Positions 1 through 5,812 of a stretch of 6,469 bases of DNA are shown piece by piece. The position numbers were made by a program, and so were the translations under genes. The notes beneath the pieces were generated by a model. It saw only the letters and a program-made list of their open reading frames with translations. It was not told the DNA's origin and ran no database searches. Numbering within the stretch: the first letter of the stretch is position 1; every line of letters begins with the position of its first letter. The stretch is taken from assembly GCA_964636685.1 (NCBI GenBank), contig CAZWUK010000096.1:1-6469 (forward strand), given 5' to 3'. Source of the DNA: CAZWUK01 sp964636685 (lineage in GTDB: Bacteria; Bacillota; Clostridia; Christensenellales; CAG-138).

Positions 1-34
1 ATTTATCAATATGCTGCAATTCGATTCTGCTCAT
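1..34 (-). CDS. ABC importer ATP-binding subunit, N-terminal fragment
   Basis: Only the first 11 codons are present (ATG at 34-32, reading MSRIELQHIDK), and the gene runs off the left edge. This N-terminus has the pattern common to ABC ATPases, a short first beta strand (I-x-L) before the K-x-[FY] motif, but the fragment holds no Walker motif. The start is supported by an AAAGGAAA ribosome site about 5 nt upstream. It lies 51 bp downstream of the permease stop on the same strand, with no terminator between them, so it is almost certainly the ATPase that powers that permease on the cytoplasmic face. The family call rests mostly on context; the start codon and reading frame are clear. Confidence 0.72.
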   Translation of the reverse strand, partial: MSRIELQHIDK

Positions 35-85
35 GGTGATTTCCTTTCTGGCAAATGGTTGTTATTGGTTGTCGGTTCTTTTGCA

Positions 86-1909
86 TTAGCCCCAGCTCTT
101 GCCAATATCAGCGCCAAAGTGATTGGCGATACGGTAAGAGATGAGAACAAATGCCAGCACGCAGACGGAGATCGCGTCCGCCATCTGCGGCAGACCGTCG
201 CGCGAATACTGGAACGACAGATACGAGAGCGTTCTGGTGTTCGGCGTCATCAGGATAACAATCAGGTCCAGCTCTTTGGCGATGGAGATAAACACCAGCA
301 TAAAGCCGGAAATGAAGCCCTGCTTTGCAAGCGGAATGACGATCTTGCCCATGCGCCGCCAGAAGCTTGCGCCCTCAATGTCGGCTGCTTCCTCCAGCTC
401 CACGCCGATCTGCATCATGTTTGCTGTACCGGCGCGACTTGCAAACGGGAAGTGTTTGACCACACTGACCAGCACAATGAGCGTAAAGGTTCCGTACAGG
501 GAGGGAATCGGTCCGCGCTGCACTGACCACATGGCCAGATAGATGGCAGAGAACGCCACGCCCGGCATGAGGTATGGAACAAAGACCAGCTGTTCAGTCA
601 GACTGCCGTACCATTTGCCACGGCCGCGGGAGCTGATGTAGCCCAGGAACTGTCCGCAAAATGCCGTGATGATCGAGGCGATCAGCGTCAGCTTCACGGT
701 GTTGCCCAAAGCATGCATAAACTCGCTGTTGCGGAAGATGCCCGGATAGTGGATGGTCTGGCTTGCCATATCCGTCTCCCCGATCCAGTTATACAAGGTC
801 AAATTTGATAACCCGTAGCCTGCGCCGGTTGTCTTTTGGAAGGTTTCCATAACCAGCACGAACATTGGCAGCACCATGGCGATCACAAGGAAGACCACAA
901 GGAAGATCAAAAGCGGCACCTTTGCTTTACCAAGCGGCATTGCGCTGTGTCTTGTGCCCTTGCCGCCCATAGTTTCGTAGGATTTTCTTGTACCAATCAT
1001 GCGCTGATTGGCGAAGATAATGCCCGACGCCATGACGATCAAGAGCAAGCTCATGCAGTAGCCCACGCCGACCGGACCGCTGTTGATGAATTCTTTCATC
1101 TTGGTTGCCAGCGTAAAGTAACCGATGCGGTTGCCGAGGTTTGCAGCCACGCCGTAAGAACCGATGGACTTTGACAGCGTCATGATCGTTGCAGACAGCA
1201 CCGACGGCATAACCAGCGGTAGCGTAATGCTTTTCAATATCTGCACCTTGCTCGCGCCCTGAATCTCGCCCATCTCCTCCAGCTCGCTGTTCACACTGCG
1301 CAGCGATCCGGATACCATGATGTAGGAGAACGCGTAGTAGTGCAAGCACATGACCAGAATGATCGAGATCGGTCCGTAGGCCAGCCAGTCCGGAATGTTG
1401 AGTCCCATGCCGGACAATAACCCGAGCGAACCGCTTCTTGCGTTGCGGAAGACCGCCAGCCACGACATGGACTTGCACCACGACGGGATCATGTACGGGA
1501 TGATAATCAGCATGGAGAGAAGCTTTTTACCGGGAATGTCACTGCGGATGAGCAGCCATGCAAACAGTGAACCCAACGGCACAGAGATGATTGCGGTAAA
1601 GAAGCCGATGGTCAGCGAATGGAGCAACGGTTCCCAGAAAACGGCCGAAGAAAGCTTTCCGGCAATGAGATACTTCCAGTAATAGAGGGTGAAATCCCCC
1701 GCCTGCGAACCCGCGCCCGCACGGCGAACGTCGCTCAGCGCCAATGTAACCGTATTTTTCAGCATCTGCAGCAACGGAACGATAATCAGGAAAAACAGCA
1801 CGACCAGTGAAATAAACACGATCATGTTGAACGGGTTCCCGATTACGTTCAGGATCTGGTTTTTCAGCCGTTTCCACGAGAACGGCTTTTTGGTTTCCTT
1901 CCTGTTCAC
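86..1909 (-). CDS. Fused two-domain ABC importer permease (Fe(III)/thiamine/phosphosugar-type)
   Basis: A 607-residue inner-membrane permease made of two fused binding-protein-dependent transport domains (BPD_transp_1), about 12 membrane segments in all. Rough segments are 27-49, 98-120, 128-150, 178-200, 229-250 and 283-302, then 331-353, 403-425, 436-460, 468-487, 530-552 and 576-595. Each half carries a cytoplasmic EAA loop that docks the ATPase: residues 211-231 (EEMGEIQGAS, ending in LP) and about 506-526 (LEEAADIEGAS, ending in IP). One fused chain of this size is typical of FbpB/SfuB/AfuB and ThiP-like importers for ferric iron, thiamine, hexose phosphate or aminoethylphosphonate. The sequence does not settle the substrate. 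The start is GTG: an in-frame TAA lies 15 nt upstream (1927-1925), no ATG intervenes, and an AAAGAGGTG site is well spaced. No binding-protein gene precedes it; that gene may lie beyond the ATPase or elsewhere. Confidence 0.93.
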   Translation of the reverse strand: MNRKETKKPFSWKRLKNQILNVIGNPFNMIVFISLVVLFFLIIVPLLQMLKNTVTLALSDVRRAGAGSQAGDFTLYYWKYLIAGKLSSAVFWEPLLHSLTIGFFTAIISVPLGSLFAWLLIRSDIPGKKLLSMLIIIPYMIPSWCKSMSWLAVFRNARSGSLGLLSGMGLNIPDWLAYGPISIILVMCLHYYAFSYIMVSGSLRSVNSELEEMGEIQGASKVQILKSITLPLVMPSVLSATIMTLSKSIGSYGVAANLGNRIGYFTLATKMKEFINSGPVGVGYCMSLLLIVMASGIIFANQRMIGTRKSYETMGGKGTRHSAMPLGKAKVPLLIFLVVFLVIAMVLPMFVLVMETFQKTTGAGYGLSNLTLYNWIGETDMASQTIHYPGIFRNSEFMHALGNTVKLTLIASIITAFCGQFLGYISSRGRGKWYGSLTEQLVFVPYLMPGVAFSAIYLAMWSVQRGPIPSLYGTFTLIVLVSVVKHFPFASRAGTANMMQIGVELEEAADIEGASFWRRMGKIVIPLAKQGFISGFMLVFISIAKELDLIVILMTPNTRTLSYLSFQYSRDGLPQMADAISVCVLAFVLISYRIANHFGADIGKSWG

Positions 1910-1914
1910 GTAAA

Positions 1915-1924
1915 CACCTCTTTC
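1915..1924 (-). promoter_or_regulatory. Ribosome binding site that fixes the permease GTG start
   Basis: On the minus strand GAAAGAGGTG lies 5 nt before the GTG at 1909-1907. It closely matches the anti-Shine-Dalgarno target AAGGAGGTG. No ATG lies in frame between the upstream in-frame TAA (1927-1925) and this GTG, so the site decides the start. Confidence 0.8.
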
Positions 1925-2017
1925 TTATTGCTGCACGGCCCATGCCGTACACTTCTTGCCAAACGGCTTTGCCGTTGATTTTGATGAATTGGGATCGTTT
2001 TTTACGGAATTAAACAT
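1925..2017 (-). CDS. Possible 30-codon upstream ORF in the permease leader
   Basis: An ATG at 2017-2015 opens a 30-codon frame (starting MFNSVKNDPN, ending CTAWAVQQ) that stops at TAA 1927-1925, immediately before the permease ribosome site. Its last part runs through both leader hairpins. If translated, the ribosome would melt them and finish near the permease start. Against it, the bases before the ATG are A-rich and contain no clear Shine-Dalgarno sequence, and the peptide resembles nothing I recognise. It could be a chance frame. Confidence 0.2.
   Translation of the reverse strand: MFNSVKNDPNSSKSTAKPFGKKCTAWAVQQ
1933..1976 (-). promoter_or_regulatory. Tandem related hairpins in the permease leader
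   Basis: On the minus strand, AACGGC (1976-1971), loop AAA, GCCGTT (1967-1962) forms a perfect 6-bp hairpin. GTACGGC (1950-1944), loop ATGG, GCCGTGC (1939-1933) forms a 7-bp hairpin with one G-U pair. All arms share ACGGC or GCCGT, so alternative pairing (second arm with third, or first with fourth) is possible. No T run follows, so this is not an intrinsic terminator. The second hairpin ends 9 nt before the permease ribosome site. A regulatory function is inferred only. Confidence 0.4.
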
Positions 2018-2077
2018 TTTTTTCGTGCTTTTTGCGCTGCTGTAGGAGCGGAATATCAGACAAAATGGATCGTATTA

Positions 2078-2093
2078 ACGCAATCGTTTGCGT
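2078..2093 (-). promoter_or_regulatory. LacI/PurR-type palindromic operator
   Basis: The minus strand reads ACGCAAACGATTGCGT, a 16-bp palindrome centred on CG with 7 of 8 positions symmetric. It differs by one base from the well-known E. coli PurR consensus ACGCAAACGTTTGCGT and has the central CG typical of LacI-family operators. It covers about +5 to +20 relative to the predicted start, a classic repressor roadblock position. Which regulator binds cannot be told from the window, which encodes no LacI-family protein. Confidence 0.68.
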
Positions 2094-2104
2094 AACTTTT
2101 CTTC

Positions 2105-2133
2105 ATTATAATGCCATCGATTCTCCTTGTCAA
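2105..2133 (-). promoter_or_regulatory. Perfect consensus sigma-A/sigma-70 promoter for the importer operon
   Basis: On the minus strand, TTGACA (2133-2128) is followed by exactly 17 bp and then TATAAT (2110-2105), so both hexamers and the spacing match consensus. Transcription should start near 2098, giving a leader of about 190 nt before the permease GTG. A promoter this strong usually needs repression rather than activation, which fits the operator just downstream. Confidence 0.88.
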
Positions 2134-2259
2134 TGCCATTTTGCGGAATTTATTGCTTTCATTTTTTATAATATGTTGGTTCTTTATTTCTATTCTGTGC
2201 GAAAATCTCGGATCGTGAAAACGCCGCGCGGTATTTACGCAAATTTTTTTCGTATATGA

Positions 2260-3993
2260 TTATTGGATTACAAACTGAGAACGGTATAATTCCGCGTAAA
2301 CGCCTCCGGCGGCCAAAAGCGACGCGTGCGTGCCCTGCTCGACAAGGCGTCCGTCGCTGATGACAAGTATCGTATCCGCGTTTTGAATGGTCGAAAGCCG
2401 ATGCGCAATCACAAAGCAGGTCTTGCCCCGCATCAGCGCCTCCATGGCGGCATTGACGTCCAGCTCCGTGCCGGTATCGAGGTTGGAGGTCGCTTCGTCA
2501 AGGATGAGCATATTCGCGTCAATCAGCATGGCGCGCGCAATGGTCAGGAGCTGCTTTTGTCCCTTGGAAACATTTACGCCGTCGTCGGTGAGCAGCGTGT
2601 CGTAGCCCTGCGGCAGCGAAAGAATATAATCGTGGATATGCGCGGCCTTTGCCGCCGTCACAACCTCCTCCATCGTCGCGCCCGCGCGTCCATAGGCGAT
2701 GTTTTCAAATATCGTGCCGTAAAACAGCCACGTCTCCTGCAACACCATCGCGTAGGCGCGCCGCAGATCGGCGCGTATGCGTTTTTTCACGTTCACGCCG
2801 TCTACGGTGATGCTGCCGCGGTCGGCGTCATAAAAGCGCATCAAGAGGTTCACAATGGTGGTTTTTCCGGCGCCCGTCGGCCCTACAATCGCCACAAGGC
2901 TGCCCGCCTTGACATCGACGTTCAGATCCGCCAACACCGTTCGAGCCTTTGTGTAGCCAAAGGACACGTCGTCAAAACGCACATGTCCGGAAACGTTGTC
3001 GAGCGGCAGCGCGTCGGGCGCGTCGGGCGGTTCAGGCGCGGCGTCGATCAGATCGAATACGCGTTCTGCCGCGGCAGCGGCCGCCTGCAATTCGCTGAGA
3101 ATATTCGCAGCCTCGCGGATCGGGCCGGAAAACTTTCTCGAATACAGCACAAAGGAGGAAAGGCTGCCCAGCGAAAGCCTCCCCAAAAGGTACAGCGTCG
3201 CGCCGAATACGCTGATAAACGACAGCGAGAGGTTGTTGATAAAGTTGACCATCGGCCCCAGAATGCAGCTGTCGTAGTCGGCGCGGTAAAACGCCTCCGT
3301 CGCCGCCTCATTCTTTTTGTCAAACAGCGCGACCATCGCATCCTCCCGCCCGTAGGCGCGGACGGTCTTTTGCCCGGCGACATTCTCCTCGACAAACCCG
3401 TTCATTTCGCCCAGCATGGCGGAGCGCTTACGGTATTTTGGCTGCAGCTTTTTCATCTGCCGCTTGGAAAAGATCATGCTGATCGGCACCGTCACGGCAA
3501 ACACCAGACACAGCACCGGCGAAATGGACAGCAGCATCACGATCGATCCGACAACCGTCACAACACTCGTGCACACCTGTAAAAGATCCGTGGAAATGGT
3601 GGCGTTCACCGTATCGATGTCGTAGCAGATGCGGCTGATGACGTCGCCCGCCGGATGCGTATCAAAATACGAAACGGGAAGCGAGGACAGCCGGCGAAAT
3701 ACCTCCTGCCGCAGATCGAACGAAATGTCCTGTCCCAGGCGGATCAGGCGCACAGAGGTCAGATAGGATAGACCCGCCGACAGGGCATAGCAGGCAATCA
3801 TCAGCGCACAATTGCGAAAAACACCCGCAAAATCCACACCCGACGGGTGATCCACGATTGCATCCACCGCATAGCCGGACAACAGCGGCGTTAGGAGCGA
3901 CAATACATCCGCCACCACCACAAGAAAGAACAGCAGCAGCAGCGCCAAACGATATTTTTTAAGCCGTTTCCAAAGACGCGTCACAACCTTCAC
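2260..3993 (-). CDS. Heterodimeric ABC exporter subunit, YheH/BmrD-like (catalytic Walker B)
   Basis: A 577-residue half-transporter with a six-helix exporter membrane domain (about 14-295) and a C-terminal ATPase domain (about 337-575). Visible motifs: A-loop Y347, Walker A GPTGAGKTT (371-379), Q-loop Q419, Walker B LILDE with catalytic E500, D-loop SNLD (503-506) and switch H531. The signature is VSKGQ (475-479) instead of LSGGQ. This is the pattern of the subunit that supplies the catalytic glutamate in asymmetric exporters such as BmrCD or TM287/288. It starts at GTG with GGGAGG 6 nt upstream, and overlaps the stop of the upstream exporter gene by 4 bp (GTGA), so translation is probably coupled. 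Likely substrates are drugs, lipids or peptides; none is identifiable. No accessory peptidase or precursor peptide is nearby. Confidence 0.95.
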   Translation of the reverse strand: MKVVTRLWKRLKKYRLALLLLFFLVVVADVLSLLTPLLSGYAVDAIVDHPSGVDFAGVFRNCALMIACYALSAGLSYLTSVRLIRLGQDISFDLRQEVFRRLSSLPVSYFDTHPAGDVISRICYDIDTVNATISTDLLQVCTSVVTVVGSIVMLLSISPVLCLVFAVTVPISMIFSKRQMKKLQPKYRKRSAMLGEMNGFVEENVAGQKTVRAYGREDAMVALFDKKNEAATEAFYRADYDSCILGPMVNFINNLSLSFISVFGATLYLLGRLSLGSLSSFVLYSRKFSGPIREAANILSELQAAAAAAERVFDLIDAAPEPPDAPDALPLDNVSGHVRFDDVSFGYTKARTVLADLNVDVKAGSLVAIVGPTGAGKTTIVNLLMRFYDADRGSITVDGVNVKKRIRADLRRAYAMVLQETWLFYGTIFENIAYGRAGATMEEVVTAAKAAHIHDYILSLPQGYDTLLTDDGVNVSKGQKQLLTIARAMLIDANMLILDEATSNLDTGTELDVNAAMEALMRGKTCFVIAHRLSTIQNADTILVISDGRLVEQGTHASLLAAGGVYAELYRSQFVIQ

Positions 3994-5699
3994 GCCTGAC
4001 CTCCCATTTGCAGCTCGGCGATCTTCCGGTATGCCGCGCTCTTTTGCATCAGCTCCTCATGCGTACCGGAGACCTCCTCTCTGCCGCCCGTCAGGGAGAG
4101 AATCCGGTCGGCGCTGCGAATCGCGCTGATGCGTTCGGACACGACAAGCAGCGTCACATGGGGATAAGACGCCCGAATTGCCGCGCGAAGCTTTGCGTCG
4201 GTACGGTAGTCCAGCGCGCTTTCGGCGTCGTCCAAAATCAGAATCTCGGGATCGCCCGCCAGCGCGCGCGCGATCAAAAGGCGTTGCCGCTGCCCGCCGG
4301 ACAGCGTGGCGCCGCGAATGCCGACCGCCGTATCGAGTCCGTCCGGCAGCGCTTCGATAAATTCCCATGCCTGCGCTGCCCGTGCCGCGCGCTCCACCTG
4401 CTCTTTTGAGACGCCGCGCATAAAGGAGATGTTTTCATAGATGCTTTCGGCCAGCAGCACGTCGTTTTGAAACACCACCCCAAACATGGCGGAAAGCTCT
4501 GCCTGCGGGATGGTATCCACGCGCCGTCCGCCGATAGAAACAGCGCCGCAGCGCGGATCATAAAAGCGCATCAAAAGCGCCAAAAGCGTGGTCTTGCCGC
4601 TGCCGGTCGGCCCGATGATGCCAAGCGTCTGCCCGCGCTGCAATTGGAAGCTGATGTCGCAAAGGTCGTCGCGCCGACCGTTATAGGAAAACGACACGCG
4701 GTCAAACACAAGATAAGCGTCGTTCTGCAACGGCGCCGCGACAGCCAGCGGCAGTTCTTCTGCCGACTGTAAGACCTCCTCGATCCGCTGTGCCGAAGCG
4801 CTGCCCTTTGACCAGACCACAAACATTTTTGTCAAGGTCAGGGTCGCAGTCAAAATGATGGTGAAGTACGACAAAAACGCAATGATCGTACCGGCCTGCA
4901 TCCGTCCTGCCTGCACGCGGTAAGCGCCCACAAGAATCACGGTCGTCAGCCCCGCGTTCAACAGCAGTCCGATAATGGGGTTGGACGTCGCCATTACGGT
5001 GCCGGCGCGCTTTTCCGCCTCCCGCACACCGGCGTTGACGTCCGTAAACCGGTCAATTTCATGCTCGGTTCTCGACAGCGCCTTGATGACGCGAACGCCG
5101 GAGGCATTCTCCCGCACCGTGCGCACAAGGCCCTCCACCCGGCTCTGTACCTGCCGGTACAGCGGCACGCCCTTTCTCGTCACCAAGTACACCGTCAAAA
5201 TCATGAGTGGAGAAATTAGGAGCAGCACCAGCGCCAGAACGGGATCGATCAAAAACGTCACCGTAATCCCGCCCAGCACCAGAAGCGGCGCGCGCACGCC
5301 GCCCCGCTGGAGCTTGTCAAACATCTGATGGACATTATAGGTATCGTTTGTCAAACGGGAAACCAGAGAGGAAACCGAGTAACGGTCGATGGCGGAGAAG
5401 GAAAGCCTCGAAATCTTTTGAAACAGGTCGTGCCGCAGATTTTTGATAACATCCTTGGAAACGCGCGCCGCCATGCGATTGGCGATAACGTTAAACGCCA
5501 CGCAGACCACCGCGCACAAAAGCATCAGGCCGCCGTACCGGGCAATCCCCGCAATGCTGCCCGACGGAACCACCGTATCGATCACATAGGACAATATCCA
5601 CGGCAGCACAAGATCCATCATCGTCCCGATGAACTTGATCGTGACGCCGAGGATCATGCGCACAATATAGGGTTGTAAATATTTTCCGACCGTCTTCAT
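3990..5699 (-). CDS. Heterodimeric ABC exporter subunit, YheI/BmrC-like (degenerate ATP site)
   Basis: A 569-residue half-transporter, first gene of the exporter operon: six-helix membrane domain (about 12-295), then an ATPase domain (about 330-566). Walker A GPTGSGKTT (363-371), Q-loop Q411 and signature LSGGQ (466-470) are intact. The Walker B reads LILDD, so the catalytic glutamate is Asp (D491); the following canonical ATSALD reads AESALD. The switch histidine is replaced: the usual AHR reads SER, with E522 in the His position. These changes define the degenerate-site partner of a heterodimer, and the degenerate signature expected in trans is present in the next gene (VSKGQ). The ATG at 5699-5697 has GAGG 5 nt upstream. 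The Nudix gene is divergent. Homodimeric work is unlikely; pairing with the next gene's product is strongly implied. Confidence 0.95.
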   Translation of the reverse strand: MKTVGKYLQPYIVRMILGVTIKFIGTMMDLVLPWILSYVIDTVVPSGSIAGIARYGGLMLLCAVVCVAFNVIANRMAARVSKDVIKNLRHDLFQKISRLSFSAIDRYSVSSLVSRLTNDTYNVHQMFDKLQRGGVRAPLLVLGGITVTFLIDPVLALVLLLISPLMILTVYLVTRKGVPLYRQVQSRVEGLVRTVRENASGVRVIKALSRTEHEIDRFTDVNAGVREAEKRAGTVMATSNPIIGLLLNAGLTTVILVGAYRVQAGRMQAGTIIAFLSYFTIILTATLTLTKMFVVWSKGSASAQRIEEVLQSAEELPLAVAAPLQNDAYLVFDRVSFSYNGRRDDLCDISFQLQRGQTLGIIGPTGSGKTTLLALLMRFYDPRCGAVSIGGRRVDTIPQAELSAMFGVVFQNDVLLAESIYENISFMRGVSKEQVERAARAAQAWEFIEALPDGLDTAVGIRGATLSGGQRQRLLIARALAGDPEILILDDAESALDYRTDAKLRAAIRASYPHVTLLVVSERISAIRSADRILSLTGGREEVSGTHEELMQKSAAYRKIAELQMGGQA

Positions 5700-5717
5700 G
5701 AATACCTCGCCGTGACT

Positions 5718-5737
5718 TTACGCAAACGTTGACATGA
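5718..5737 (-). promoter_or_regulatory. LacI-type operator half-palindrome in the exporter/Nudix divergon
   Basis: The plus strand reads TTACGCAAACG followed by TTGACATGA, centred on CG (5727-5728). The left half is identical over 11 bp to the operator before the permease operon; the right half matches it symmetrically at only 6 of 10 positions. It is also near the catabolite-repression cre pattern (12 of 14 in CGCAAACGTTGACA). It covers about +9 to +28 of the exporter transcript and overlaps the Nudix -35, so one bound repressor could block both. Part of the right half is simply the -35 hexamer, so true symmetry is uncertain. Confidence 0.45.
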
Positions 5738-5757
5738 AAAAGAAACAAGCTTACTAT
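5729..5757 (+). promoter_or_regulatory. Promoter for the Nudix gene
   Basis: On the plus strand a perfect -35 TTGACA (5729-5734) is followed by 17 bp and TACTAT (5752-5757, 4 of 6 matches to TATAAT). Transcription would start near 5764, about 50 nt before the ATG. It lies face to face with the exporter promoter: the two -10 elements share the same bases, so RNA polymerase cannot occupy both at once. Confidence 0.6.
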
Positions 5758-5781
5758 ACCATATGAAAGCCAAAAATACAG
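5753..5781 (-). promoter_or_regulatory. Extended -10 promoter for the exporter operon
   Basis: On the minus strand TGG-TATAGT (5761-5753) gives a TGn extended -10 followed by a good -10 hexamer (5758-5753). The -35 region around 5776-5781 (CTGTAT) is weak, as is common when the extended -10 is present. The start should fall near 5746, leaving a leader of about 47 nt. Its -10 overlaps the Nudix -10 on the other strand. Confidence 0.55.
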
Positions 5782-5786
5782 CTGTC

Positions 5787-5797
5787 ATTGCGCAAAT
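5787..5797. promoter_or_regulatory. Small palindrome in the Nudix leader
   Basis: ATTGCGCAAAT contains a perfect 8-bp palindrome TTGCGCAA (5788-5795). It shares the CGCAAA core with the operators at 2078-2093 and 5718-5737 and could be an auxiliary binding site, about 70 bp from the main one. It is short enough to be chance. Confidence 0.22.
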
Positions 5798-5812
5798 ATG
5801 GGGGAAAACATC

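Larger units (their letters stand above)
1910..2259. other. 350-bp AT-rich intergenic region
   Basis: This gap separates the exporter stop (2260) from the permease start (1909), both on the minus strand. It contains a consensus promoter, a palindromic operator, a leader with two hairpins and a possible 30-codon ORF, each listed separately. Between 2140 and 2259 I found no convincing terminator for the exporter operon: there is an 8-bp CCGCGCGG palindrome (2224-2231 region) followed by only TTTT, and an imperfect ACG/CGT hairpin around A/T tracts (2237-2253) without a following T run. Short open frames on the plus strand here have no ribosome site or recognisable product. Confidence 0.7.

Noticed and set aside
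1539..1952. A 137-codon minus-strand frame starting at GTG in the leader and overlapping the permease
   Set aside because: It overlaps 371 bp of a well-supported permease in another frame, and the start has no ribosome site. The first part (YGMGRAAIRK) looks protein-like, but no family is recognisable.
2104..2113. CATTATAATG palindrome at the importer -10 as a Fur or PerR box
   Set aside because: It matches only a short core that coincides with the TATAAT hexamer; the flanks do not continue the 15-19 bp Fur or PerR inverted repeat.
2032..2259. A 75-codon plus-strand frame in the intergenic region
   Set aside because: There is no ribosome site, the composition follows the AT-rich promoter DNA, and it runs antisense over the promoter, operator and their flanks.
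3060..3090. GCC/GCG-rich stretch encoding six consecutive alanines in the exporter
   Set aside because: This is the linker before the ATPase domain, where Ala-rich segments are usual; the frame is intact and it is not a meaningful repeat.
2326..3582. A 418-codon open frame on the plus strand opposite the exporter gene
   Set aside because: It lies wholly antisense to a complete, motif-verified ABC exporter, has no hydrophobic or domain pattern and is rich in His, Arg and Gln as expected of a shadow of biased codon use.
5798..5812. Earlier in-frame ATG for the Nudix hydrolase
   Set aside because: No Shine-Dalgarno sequence precedes it, whereas GGGGGA is well placed for the ATG at 5813; the extra five residues are not typical of the family. 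It remains possible.
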